A stretch of 8,389 bases of DNA, from NCBI GenBank assembly GCA_002451175.1, contig DKBI01000239.1, positions 4,164-12,552 of the forward strand, given 5' to 3'. The position numbers and the translations under genes were made by a program. This document shows, one piece after another, positions 1 to 5,540 of this stretch; position 1 is the first letter of the stretch; each line of letters begins with the position of its first letter. The stretch is from Betaproteobacteria bacterium UBA6904 (GTDB lineage Bacteria; Pseudomonadota; Gammaproteobacteria; Burkholderiales; SG8-39). The notes under the pieces were generated by a model, which made no database searches, was not told where the DNA came from, and saw only the letters and a program-made list of their open reading frames with translations.

Positions 1-320
1 TTCGCGGACAGCGCACCGCCCGCGGCGCGCCAACCCTCGAGCCCGCCGTCGAGGAAGCGCGCGCGGTGCCCTTGCGCGCGCAACGCCGTGGCCGCCTCCT
101 GGCTGACTTCGTGCCCGTGCACGCAATAGACGACGACCTCGGCGGCCTGCGGCAGCGTTCGTCCCCAATCGGCAACCTGCCGGGGATTCCGGCGCAGGGC
201 GCCGCGCAGCAGGTCGCGGGCGTCGCGAAAGCGTTCCTCGCGCCGCACGTCGATGACGAGCGGCGGCGGGTTCGATGCGATGGCTTGCCGCAGGGCGGCG
301 GGCGATAGCGATGCGTCCAT
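1..320 (-). CDS. Rhodanese-domain sulfurtransferase, C-terminal end cut by window edge
   Basis: The minus strand reads in frame from an ATG at 318-320 to the window edge (106 complete codons, no stop). The protein has rhodanese features: LVIDVRREE near residues 21-29 (the usual DVR start of the fold), an active-site loop YCVHGHEVSQ at about 65-74 with the catalytic Cys66, and FLDGGLEGWRAAGG near the end of the visible part. Rhodanese domains carry sulfur as a persulfide on this cysteine. The start is supported by a good ribosome binding site, GAGGAG, 6 bases upstream (plus coordinates 327-332). The loop CVHGHEVS differs from the common CxxGxR type. I recall it from rhodanese domains fused to a chromate-resistance (ChrB-like) domain, so a longer fusion running off the edge is possible. 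It lies 113 bases behind the regulator on the same strand, so co-transcription is possible but unproven. A role in sulfuration of molybdenum-cofactor components would be speculation. Confidence 0.85.
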   Translation of the reverse strand, partial: MDASLSPAALRQAIASNPPPLVIDVRREERFRDARDLLRGALRRNPRQVADWGRTLPQAAEVVVYCVHGHEVSQEAATALRAQGHRARFLDGGLEGWRAAGGALSA

Positions 321-433
321 GGCGCTCTCCTCGAGTCCCGCAGAGCTTGGACGCACCGGCGTCTTGGCTGGCCGGGAGTCTGCATTCCCGACGCCGCGAA
401 TCCTAGCATGGCCGCGCGCGAGTCAGGCGCCGG

Positions 434-1459
434 CTACCGACGGTGTCGCGGATCCCGCAGCCAGGACAGCGCCGCCCCGGTTGCCTCGCGATCACCGGCG
501 CGCGCAGCGTCGTAACCCGGGAGGCGTTCGACGGCCTGCCGGAACTCCGCGCCGCGCAACACCTCCAGCAGCGCATGGAAGGCGGCGCCGCGCAGCGTGT
601 CCCGGGTCACCGCGAGGAAATACCGCTCGGTGGCGAGGGGAACGAATTCCAGGCCGTGATGCGCAGCGGCGGCGCGCAGACCGAACCCGGCGTCGGCGCG
701 CCCTTCCGCCACTGCCGCGGCAACCTGAAGGTCGGCGTTGGCGGCCGGCGGGTGCGGCGCCGCGCGCTCGAGAAACCTCACCCCCGGGCGCGCGAGATCG
801 TGCACGCCCCGGATGCGTGCGCCGTGACGCACGATCAGACCCTGCTCGCGGGCGACGAAGTTCACGAGCTGATGCTTGCGCGGATCGAGCCAGCGTCCGA
901 GGGCCGCCGCCGCGGCGGCCGCGCGGGGCAGCGCGTCCGCGACGTGAAATCCGGCGACGTCGCACTGGCCGCGGGCGAGTGCGGCGAGGCTCTCGTCCGC
1001 GCCGCGCACCACGATGTCGAGGTCGAGGCGTCGCGCGCAGAGCCGCGCCAATTCGGCGAGCGCGAGATCGTGGCTTGCGCAGACGGCGAGCCTGGGACGG
1101 CGCCGCGGCAGTCCCTCCACGAGCAGCGCCGCGAGGTCCGCGCGCAAGCCCTCGAAGGTGACGCCCAGGGCCTCGCGGACCCGGGCATCGGCCTTCAGCA
1201 CGTTGCGACCGAGCGGCGTCAGACGGGCGCCGCGACCGCGCCCCATCTCGACGAGCGGACCGCCCAGGGCGCGGGCGCCGTCGCCGAGCAGTCCCCAGGC
1301 GTAGCGGTACGACACGTCGAGCGAACGGGCGGCATCGCTCAGCGAACGCGCGCCCGCCAGCGCGTGGAGCAGCGCCGTCAGCCGACGCCCGCGCTCGCGG
1401 GGCAGGTCGTCCGCGGCGAGCCAGCTCGCCTCCAGATCGATGCGCGGCCCTTTATGCAT
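434..1459 (-). CDS. ModE-type winged-helix regulator fused to a PBP-like sensor domain
   Basis: A 341-residue one-component transcriptional regulator. Residues about 25-90 form a ModE-type winged helix: SLSDAARSLDVSYRYAWGLL (39-58) is the helix-turn-helix, and the wing is LVEMGRGRGARLTPLGRNVL (69-88). From about residue 122 a periplasmic-binding-protein-like domain follows (RLAVCASHDLAL, then RGQCDVAGFHVAD, then AVAEGRADAGFGLRAAA and GLEFVPLATERYFLAV). This is the arrangement of regulators thought to sense molybdate or tungstate through the binding domain; there is no TOBE domain. It is divergent from tupBCA, the classic position of a local regulator, and a -10 box and palindrome lie between them. 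Oddity: between RPGVRFLER and LQVAAAV only about 12 residues remain where, from memory, relatives carry a longer QRGSGTR-type stretch, so the ligand loop may be lost. The ribosome binding site before ATG 1459 is weak. The family is confident; the ligand is inferred. Confidence 0.88.
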   Translation of the reverse strand: MHKGPRIDLEASWLAADDLPRERGRRLTALLHALAGARSLSDAARSLDVSYRYAWGLLGDGARALGGPLVEMGRGRGARLTPLGRNVLKADARVREALGVTFEGLRADLAALLVEGLPRRRPRLAVCASHDLALAELARLCARRLDLDIVVRGADESLAALARGQCDVAGFHVADALPRAAAAAAALGRWLDPRKHQLVNFVAREQGLIVRHGARIRGVHDLARPGVRFLERAAPHPPAANADLQVAAAVAEGRADAGFGLRAAAAHHGLEFVPLATERYFLAVTRDTLRGAAFHALLEVLRGAEFRQAVERLPGYDAARAGDREATGAALSWLRDPRHRR

Positions 1460-1492
1460 TGCGGTGCCTATTACTCTCGGAGTGGCGTTCGA

Positions 1493-1498
1493 ATTATA
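1493..1498 (-). promoter_or_regulatory. Candidate -10 box for the divergent regulator gene
   Basis: Read on the minus strand this is TATAAT, a perfect sigma-70 -10 hexamer. It stands 33 bases before the regulator ATG (1457-1459), which would give a leader of roughly 25-30 bases. The -35 is poor: TTGCAT lies 19 bases upstream and matches only 3 of 6 positions. That weak -35 region falls inside the inverted repeat at 1511-1540, so a protein bound there would block this promoter, which fits autoregulation. Confidence 0.5.
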
Positions 1499-1510
1499 GT
1501 CATCATGAAA

Positions 1511-1540
1511 CTGTTATATGCAAATAGGAACATATATGAG
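1511..1540. promoter_or_regulatory. Imperfect inverted repeat, candidate operator of the ModE-type regulator
   Basis: The left arm CTGTTATATG (1511-1520) and right arm CATATATGAG (1531-1540) are inverted copies matching at 8 of 10 positions around a 10-base spacer. The TTATATG core resembles a ModE half-site (GTTATAT in the known box), but the spacer is longer than the 6 bases I recall for classical ModE boxes. It sits between the divergent regulator and tupB and overlaps the likely -35 region of the regulator promoter. It could therefore control both directions. Binding is inferred from position and symmetry. Confidence 0.55.
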
Positions 1541-1574
1541 GCCGCGCCGCGGATGGCGGCGGGTGGCGTAGCGC

Positions 1575-2279
1575 ATGGGGGCGTTCGCGGATGCCGCGCG
1601 CAGCGCCTGGGGGCTGATCGCGACCGGCGACGCGGCCTTGCTCGACATCGTCGGTCTCAGCCTCGCGGTCAGCCTGTCGGCGGTGGCTTGCGCCACCGTG
1701 GTCGGCCTGCCGCTCGGCGCGGCGCTCGCGATCGGCCGCTTTCCGGGCCGGCGCGCGATCGTCATCCTCCTCAACGCGCTGATGGGACTGCCGCCGGTGG
1801 TCGTCGGCCTGGCCGTGTACCTGATGCTGTCGCGGGCAGGGCCGCTCGGCGCGTTCGGTCTGCTGTTCACGCCGGGCGCGATGGTCATCGCGCAGACGAT
1901 CCTCGTCCTGCCGATCATCGCCGCGCTGTGCCGGCAGGCGGTGGATGATGCCTGGGCGGAGTACGAGGAGCAGTTGCGCTCGCTCGGCGCCAGCGGCTTC
2001 GGCGCCGCGCTGACGCTCGTCTGGGACATCCGCTTTTCGCTGCTGACCGCGATCCTCGCTGGCCTGGGCCGTGCGTCGGCGGAAGTCGGCGCGGTCATGA
2101 TCGTCGGCGGAAACATCGACGGCGTGACGCGCGTGATGACGACCGCGATTGCGCTGGAGACCTCGAAGGGCGATCTGCCGCTGGCGCTCGCGCTGGGCGG
2201 CGTGCTGATCCTGCTCGTGATCGCGCTGAACGCGGTCGCGCACGTCGTCAAGGACGCCGCGCAGCGGCGCTACGGCTGA
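1575..2279 (+). CDS. tupB: Tungstate-type ABC transporter, permease subunit TupB
   Basis: A 234-residue inner-membrane permease, close to the usual TupB length of about 230. It would form the channel for tungstate (possibly molybdate) delivered by TupA. Several hydrophobic segments are visible: about 24-50 (IVGLSLAVSLSAVACATVVG), about 60-85, about 95-120, and one near the C-terminus (LALALGGVLILLVIALNAVA). The cytoplasmic coupling loop with the EAA-like motif is around EEQLRSLGASGFGAALTLVW. The block EVGAVMIVGGNIDGVTRVMT followed by TAIALETSKGDLPLALALG is very typical of TupB/WtpB. An in-frame TAG at 1569-1571, just upstream, fixes ATG 1575 as the earliest start; GGGTGG 8 bases before it is a weak ribosome binding site. 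It is the first gene of tupBCA and is followed after 2 bases by tupC. Confidence 0.93.
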   Translation: MGAFADAARSAWGLIATGDAALLDIVGLSLAVSLSAVACATVVGLPLGAALAIGRFPGRRAIVILLNALMGLPPVVVGLAVYLMLSRAGPLGAFGLLFTPGAMVIAQTILVLPIIAALCRQAVDDAWAEYEEQLRSLGASGFGAALTLVWDIRFSLLTAILAGLGRASAEVGAVMIVGGNIDGVTRVMTTAIALETSKGDLPLALALGGVLILLVIALNAVAHVVKDAAQRRYG

Positions 2280-2281
2280 CG

Positions 2282-3007
2282 ATGCCGGCGTCCAGCATCC
2301 TGCCGCTGTCGCTCCGCCGCGTCGGGTTTCGCATCGACGGGCGAACGATCATCGACGACGTGTCGGTGGACATCGGCGCGGGTCCGAGCACGATCCTGCT
2401 GGGCGCCAACGGCGCGGGCAAGAGCGTCCTGATGCGCCTGATGCACGGGTTGCTCGCGCCGACCTCGGGGAGCGTCGCGTGGAGCGATCGTGACCCGGAG
2501 CGGCAGCGCCGGCTGCAGGCCATGGTGTTCCAGCGTCCGGTGCTCCTGCGCCGAAGTGCGCTGGCCAACGTGGCCTACGCGCTCAAGGTCGCCCGCGTGC
2601 CGCGACCCGAGCGGGAGCGCCTGGCGGCCGAGGCCCTGGAAAGCGTGGGGCTGCTGCATCTCGCGAACCGGCCCGCGCGCGTGCTCTCGGGCGGCGAGCA
2701 GCAGCGGCTGGCGCTGGCGCGCGCCTGGGCACTGCATCCCGAGGTGCTGTTTCTCGACGAGCCGACGGCCAGTCTCGACCCCAGTGCCACGCGCGAGATC
2801 GAGCGCGTCATCCAGGCCTTCGACGCGGCGGGCACGAAGATCATCATGGCGACCCACAACCTCGGCCAGGCGCGCCGCGTCGGCGACGAAGTGCTGTTCA
2901 TCCACCATGGCCGGCTGGTCGAGCGCGCCGCCATGGATCATTTCTTCGCCCAGCCGGCCTCGGCGGAGGCGGCGGCGTTCATCAAGGGAGAGCTACCATG
3001 GACCTGA
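2282..3007 (+). CDS. tupC: Tungstate-type ABC transporter, ATP-binding subunit TupC
   Basis: A 241-residue ABC ATPase that would power tungstate import through TupB on the cytoplasmic side of the membrane. All the expected motifs are present: Walker A GANGAGKS (41-48), ABC signature LSGGEQQRLALARA (from 135), Walker B VLFLDEPT (155-162), the D-loop SLDPSA just after, and the H-loop His in MATHN (His192). There is no C-terminal TOBE domain, unlike ModC of classical molybdate transporters, and the length fits TupC. The start ATG is 2 bases after the tupB stop, and the last 10 bases overlap the start of tupA, so translation is probably coupled. ATPases are less diagnostic than the other subunits; the tungstate label comes from the neighbouring TupB and TupA. 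Confidence 0.92.
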   Translation: MPASSILPLSLRRVGFRIDGRTIIDDVSVDIGAGPSTILLGANGAGKSVLMRLMHGLLAPTSGSVAWSDRDPERQRRLQAMVFQRPVLLRRSALANVAYALKVARVPRPERERLAAEALESVGLLHLANRPARVLSGGEQQRLALARAWALHPEVLFLDEPTASLDPSATREIERVIQAFDAAGTKIIMATHNLGQARRVGDEVLFIHHGRLVERAAMDHFFAQPASAEAAAFIKGELPWT

Positions 3008-3816
3008 GCAGACGCGCGCTTGTCGCGCTCGCGGCCGCGTGCGCGCTGGTGACGGCGCATGCGCAGTCGACCTACATCACCGTCGCCTCGACGACGTCGA
3101 CGGAGCAGTCCGGACTATTCAAGCACCTGCTGCCGGTCTTCGAGAAGAAGTACGCCATCCAGGTGCGCGTGGTTGCGCTGGGCACCGGGCAGGCGCTCGA
3201 CATGGGCCGCCGCGGCGACGCCGACGTCGTTTTCGTGCATGCCAGGCCGCTGGAGGAAAGGTTCGTCGCGGAAGGTTTCGGCGTGCAGCGTCTCGACGTG
3301 ATGTACAACGATTTCGTGCTCATCGGGCCGCAATCGGATCCGGCGAAGGTCGCGGGGGGCAAGGACATCGTCGAGGCGTTCCGCAAGATTTACGCCGCGC
3401 AGGCGGCGTTCGTGTCGCGGGGTGACCGCAGCGGCACGCATTTCGCCGAGCTCGCGCTGTGGAAGTCCAGCGGCATCGACATCGCCGCGGCCAAGGGCGC
3501 CTGGTATCGCGATACCGGGCAGGGCATGGGACCGGCGCTGAACAGCGCCGCGGGCATGGGCGCGTACATCCTCGCCGACCGCGGCACGTGGCTGTCGTTC
3601 AGGAACCGCGCGGACCTCGCCATTGCCGTCCAGGGCGACGCGCGCCTGTTCAATCAATACGGCGTAATGCTCGTCAACCCGGCGAAATTTCCGAGCGTCA
3701 AGCAGGGCGCGGCCCAGGCGTTCATCGACTGGCTGGTTTCCGCCGAGGGCCAGGGCGCGATCGCGGCCTACCGGATCGGCGGGGAGCCGTTATTCTTCCC
3801 GAATGCGAAGAACTGA
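2998..3816 (+). CDS. tupA: Tungstate-type ABC transporter, periplasmic binding protein TupA
   Basis: A 272-residue periplasmic solute-binding protein. Residues 1-22 form a Sec signal peptide: SRR, a hydrophobic stretch (ALVALAAACALVT), then AHA with likely signal peptidase I cleavage before QS. The mature protein opens with ITVASTTSTEQSGL, the TTS-type oxyanion-binding signature of TupA. It continues with GTGQALDMGRRGDADVVFVH (62-81), DVMYNDFVLIGP (100-111) and SRGDRSGTHF (140-149), all hallmarks of TupA/WtpA. TupA proteins are known for tight tungstate binding; specificity over molybdate cannot be read from sequence. The start is supported by AAGGGAG at 2984-2990, inside the end of tupC. In many genomes tupA comes first; here the order is B-C-A. 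Its last 14 bases overlap the next gene. Confidence 0.94.
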   Translation: MDLSRRALVALAAACALVTAHAQSTYITVASTTSTEQSGLFKHLLPVFEKKYAIQVRVVALGTGQALDMGRRGDADVVFVHARPLEERFVAEGFGVQRLDVMYNDFVLIGPQSDPAKVAGGKDIVEAFRKIYAAQAAFVSRGDRSGTHFAELALWKSSGIDIAAAKGAWYRDTGQGMGPALNSAAGMGAYILADRGTWLSFRNRADLAIAVQGDARLFNQYGVMLVNPAKFPSVKQGAAQAFIDWLVSAEGQGAIAAYRIGGEPLFFPNAKN

Positions 3817-4189
3817 CGGCAGCCGCTACCGCGGCCTGACGCTGCGGGTGCTCGGCAAGTCGGGCGCCGTCATGGGGCCCGGCAAGGCGGAACTCATCAC
3901 GCGCATCGGCGACACCGGTTCGATATCGTCGGCCGCGCGCGCGATGGGCATGTCGTACCGGCGCGCGTGGCAGCTCGTCGAGTCGCTCAACCGCACGTTC
4001 CGCGAGCCGGTCGTGACGACCGCGGTCGGCGGCGCGCGGGGGGGCGGCGCCGCGGTGACGCCGTTTGGCCGGCGGCTGGTGGCGCGCTATCGCGCCATGG
4101 AGGCGGCCGCGTCGCGCGCGATCGTTGCGCCGCTGCGGCGTTTTCGAACCCTGTTGGGCGCCCGGCCACGCCGCCGCCGCTCGCGTTGA
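3803..4189 (+). CDS. Short ModE-type winged-helix protein, DNA-binding domain only
   Basis: A 128-residue protein consisting of little more than the N-terminal DNA-binding domain of ModE. After LTLRVLGKSGAVMGPGKAEL (12-31) comes the helix-turn-helix GSISSAARAMGMSYRRAWQL (39-58), then a glycine-rich wing (VGGARGGGAAVTPFGRRLV). A short helix and a very basic tail (RRFRTLLGARPRRRRSR) end the protein. Full ModE is about 260 residues with two C-terminal TOBE/MOP repeats that bind molybdate; these are absent, so direct metal sensing is unlikely. The start overlaps the tupA end by 14 bases; the nearest ribosome binding site (GGAG 3783-3786) is rather far away, which suggests translational coupling. 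Downstream ATGs (3872 and later) would remove part of the conserved domain. Proteins of this type are often annotated as LysR-family or winged-helix regulators. It may act on the ModE-box-like site that follows. Confidence 0.87.
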   Translation: MRRTDGSRYRGLTLRVLGKSGAVMGPGKAELITRIGDTGSISSAARAMGMSYRRAWQLVESLNRTFREPVVTTAVGGARGGGAAVTPFGRRLVARYRAMEAAASRAIVAPLRRFRTLLGARPRRRRSR

Positions 4190-4225
4190 CCGGTTGGGGC
4201 GCGGGGGCGGCGCGACGCGGCGGAA

Positions 4226-4253
4226 CTCGCTATGTTTCATGGTATATAACGAT
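4226..4253. promoter_or_regulatory. ModE-box-like palindrome touching the TSUP permease start
   Basis: The right half TATATAACGAT (4243-4253) matches all 11 positions of the ModE half-site as I recall it. The left half CTCGCTATGTT (4226-4236) matches 8 of 11 positions of the inverted half ATCGCTATATA, and the spacer is the expected 6 bases. It is an A/T-rich island in GC-rich sequence and ends 2 bases before the ATG at 4256. A protein bound here would control the TSUP gene and perhaps the cofactor genes behind it. The consensus is from memory; binding is inferred. Confidence 0.65.
4243..4248 (+). promoter_or_regulatory. Possible -10 box for the TSUP gene, inside the ModE-like box
   Basis: TATATA matches 5 of 6 positions of the sigma-70 -10 hexamer. 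It lies 7 bases before the ATG at 4256, so transcription from it would start at about the A of the start codon and yield a leaderless or nearly leaderless mRNA. In keeping with this, no Shine-Dalgarno sequence is seen before the ATG. No -35 is recognisable at the right distance, so this is a weak call; the A/T bases may simply be part of the operator. Confidence 0.3.
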
Positions 4254-4255
4254 GC

Positions 4256-5011
4256 ATGGGAGCGCTGAGCGAAGCCGTCATCGCGTGGCTGGCGGCCGGC
4301 ATGCTGGTGGCGGCCTTCGGCTATGCCGCGGTCGGGCATGGCGGCGCATCCGCGTATCTGGCGGCGATGGCGCTCGCCGGCATCGCGCCCGCGGAAATGC
4401 GCCCCGTGGCGCTCGCCCTGAACATCGTCGTCGCCGCGATCGGCACGTACAAGTTCTGGCGCGCCGGGCATTTCCGCTGGCGGCTGTTCTGGCCCTTCGC
4501 GGCCGTGTCCATTCCGCTCGCCTACGTCGGCGGCGCCATCACGCTGCCGGGCCACGCGTACCGGGTGCTCGTCGGCCTCGTCCTGCTGTATGCCGGATGG
4601 CAGCTCTGGCAGAGCGGCCGTTCGGGGGCGGAGATGCGGGCGGTGCGCGAGCCGCCGCTCGCCTGGGCGATGGCGGTCGGCGCCGCGCTCGGCCTGTTGT
4701 CGGGATTGACCGGCGTGGGCGGCGGCATCTTCCTGAGCCCGTTGCTGCTCGTCCTCGGGTGGGCGGGCACGAAGCAGACCTCGGCGGTTGCGGCGCCGTT
4801 CATTCTGGTCAACTCGGTTGCCGGTCTGGCGGCGGGTTTCGTCGCCGGGAGCGCGCAGCTGCCCGCGTACATTGGGTTCCTCATCCCGGCCGTGATCGTG
4901 GGCGGCTGGCTCGGCGCCGAGTACGGCAGCCGACGGTTTGCCAACCCGGTCGTCCGCCGCATCCTTTCGGCGGTGCTGGTGGTGGCGGGCGCCAAGATGG
5001 TTCTTGTTTAG
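4256..5011 (+). CDS. TauE/SafE (TSUP) family membrane permease
   Basis: A 251-residue polytopic inner-membrane protein, a normal TSUP length. Known TSUP members move sulfur-containing anions such as sulfite, sulfoacetate or thiosulfate, but most are uncharacterised. The two family repeats are visible: the first near residues 24-60 (VGHGGASAYLAAMALAGIAP), the second near 150-190 (SGLTGVGGGIFLSPLLLVLG, then KQTSAVAAPFILVNSVAGLA). Hydrophobic segments run almost throughout. An in-frame TAA at 4247-4249 makes ATG 4256 the earliest start; there is no clear ribosome binding site. It sits between the tungstate importer with its regulators and the cofactor genes, and a ModE-like box touches its start. 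Transport of an oxyanion linked to Mo/W or sulfur metabolism is a reasonable inference, but the substrate and direction are unknown. mobB begins 31 bases after its stop. Confidence 0.88.
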   Translation: MGALSEAVIAWLAAGMLVAAFGYAAVGHGGASAYLAAMALAGIAPAEMRPVALALNIVVAAIGTYKFWRAGHFRWRLFWPFAAVSIPLAYVGGAITLPGHAYRVLVGLVLLYAGWQLWQSGRSGAEMRAVREPPLAWAMAVGAALGLLSGLTGVGGGIFLSPLLLVLGWAGTKQTSAVAAPFILVNSVAGLAAGFVAGSAQLPAYIGFLIPAVIVGGWLGAEYGSRRFANPVVRRILSAVLVVAGAKMVLV

Positions 5012-5042
5012 AATCCGCCCTCGCTCAAGAGATGAACTTCGC

Positions 5043-5540
5043 GTGAAGACCATCGGCTTCGCAGGCTGGTCCGGCAGCGGCAAGACGACGCTGATCGAGC
5101 AGCTCATTCCCCGTTTCGTGGCGCGCGGCCTGCGCGTGTCGCTCATCAAGCACGCGCACCACACCTTCGACATCGACCAGCCGGGCAAGGACTCCTACCG
5201 GCACCGGCGCGCCGGGGCGAGCGAGGTGATGGTGACGTCGTCGCGCCGCTGGGTGCTGATGCACGAGCTGCGCGGCGCGCAGGAGCCGTCCTTCGAGGAA
5301 CAGGTGGCGCACCTGAGCCCCTGCGACCTCGTCATCGTCGAAGGATTCAAGTTCATGCCCATCCCGAAGATCGAGGTGTGGCGCGTGGAGCAGGGCGAAG
5401 GGCTGCGCTACCTGAACGACCCGCACATCGTCGCCATCGCGACGGACGCGAAGATCGAGGCGCCCCTGCCGATCTTCGATCTCAACGATCCCGATGCGAT
5501 CGCGGCGTTCGTCGTGGATCACCTGGGGCTGGGGCGGTGA
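5043..5540 (+). CDS. mobB: Molybdopterin-guanine dinucleotide biosynthesis adaptor MobB
   Basis: A 165-residue P-loop GTP-binding protein that assists MobA in attaching GMP to molybdopterin to make the guanine-dinucleotide cofactor (MGD), for example for DMSO-reductase-family enzymes. The Walker A motif is GWSGSGKTTL (8-17). LIKHAHHTFDIDQPGKDSYR follows, then HRRAGASEVMV, and CDLVIVEGFKFMPIPKIEV, all typical of MobB; the length matches the family. I chose GTG at 5043 because the conserved protein begins right there (MKTIGFAGW) and AAGAGA lies 10 bases upstream. The ATG at 5032 is in another frame and stops after four codons. Extending the frame further upstream would run into the TSUP coding sequence. 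The GTGA at its end is shared with moeA. mobA is not in the window, so it must be elsewhere if MGD is made. Confidence 0.92.
   Translation: MKTIGFAGWSGSGKTTLIEQLIPRFVARGLRVSLIKHAHHTFDIDQPGKDSYRHRRAGASEVMVTSSRRWVLMHELRGAQEPSFEEQVAHLSPCDLVIVEGFKFMPIPKIEVWRVEQGEGLRYLNDPHIVAIATDAKIEAPLPIFDLNDPDAIAAFVVDHLGLGR

Larger units (their letters stand above)
1460..1574. promoter_or_regulatory. Divergent control region between the regulator gene and tupBCA
   Basis: This 115-base gap separates two divergent start codons and is clearly richer in A and T (1490-1540) than its surroundings. It holds a perfect minus-strand -10 hexamer and a 30-base imperfect inverted repeat, listed separately. I do not see a convincing plus-strand -35/-10 pair. 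A weak option is TTCGAA (1489-1494) with TGTTAT (1512-1517), spaced by 17 bases. Both transcripts probably start here. Confidence 0.7.

Noticed and set aside
373..390. Hairpin CGGGA/TCCCG in the gap behind the regulator as a terminator
   Set aside because: The stem has only five pairs and an 8-base loop, with no T tract in the direction of transcription.
321..433. Possible small gene or RNA in the 113-base gap between the rhodanese and regulator genes
   Set aside because: Apart from the rhodanese ribosome binding site I see no coding signal, promoter pair or RNA structure in it.
443..1948. Long plus-strand open frame of 501 codons across the regulator gene
   Set aside because: It is antisense to the regulator, its protein is low-complexity and Arg/Gly/Ala-rich, and it crosses the divergent promoter region into tupB in the wrong frame. 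GC-rich DNA makes such shadow frames common.
4038..4044. Run of seven G in the short ModE-type gene as a phase-variation tract
   Set aside because: It encodes the glycine-rich wing expected in this family, and seven G is not remarkable in sequence this GC-rich.
5009..5014. TAGAAT as a -10 box for a separate mobB promoter
   Set aside because: It overlaps the TSUP stop codon and no -35-like sequence lies 16-18 bases upstream; the short 31-base gap fits one operon.
5012..5042. Molybdenum-cofactor riboswitch before the cofactor genes
   Set aside because: The 31-base gap is far too short for that structured RNA.
3967..5046. Plus-strand 359-codon frame bridging the short regulator and the TSUP gene
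   Set aside because: It is out of frame with two conserved proteins and has an Arg/Gly-rich shadow composition.
5032..5046. ATG just upstream of mobB as a possible start or leader peptide
   Set aside because: It is in a different frame and stops after four codons. MobB homology begins exactly at GTG 5043, so the GTG was taken as the start.
3722..5188. Minus-strand open frame of 488 codons opposite tupA, the short regulator and the TSUP gene
   Set aside because: It is antisense to several well-supported genes, its residues are dominated by Arg, Ala, Pro and Gly, and it has no recognisable domain.
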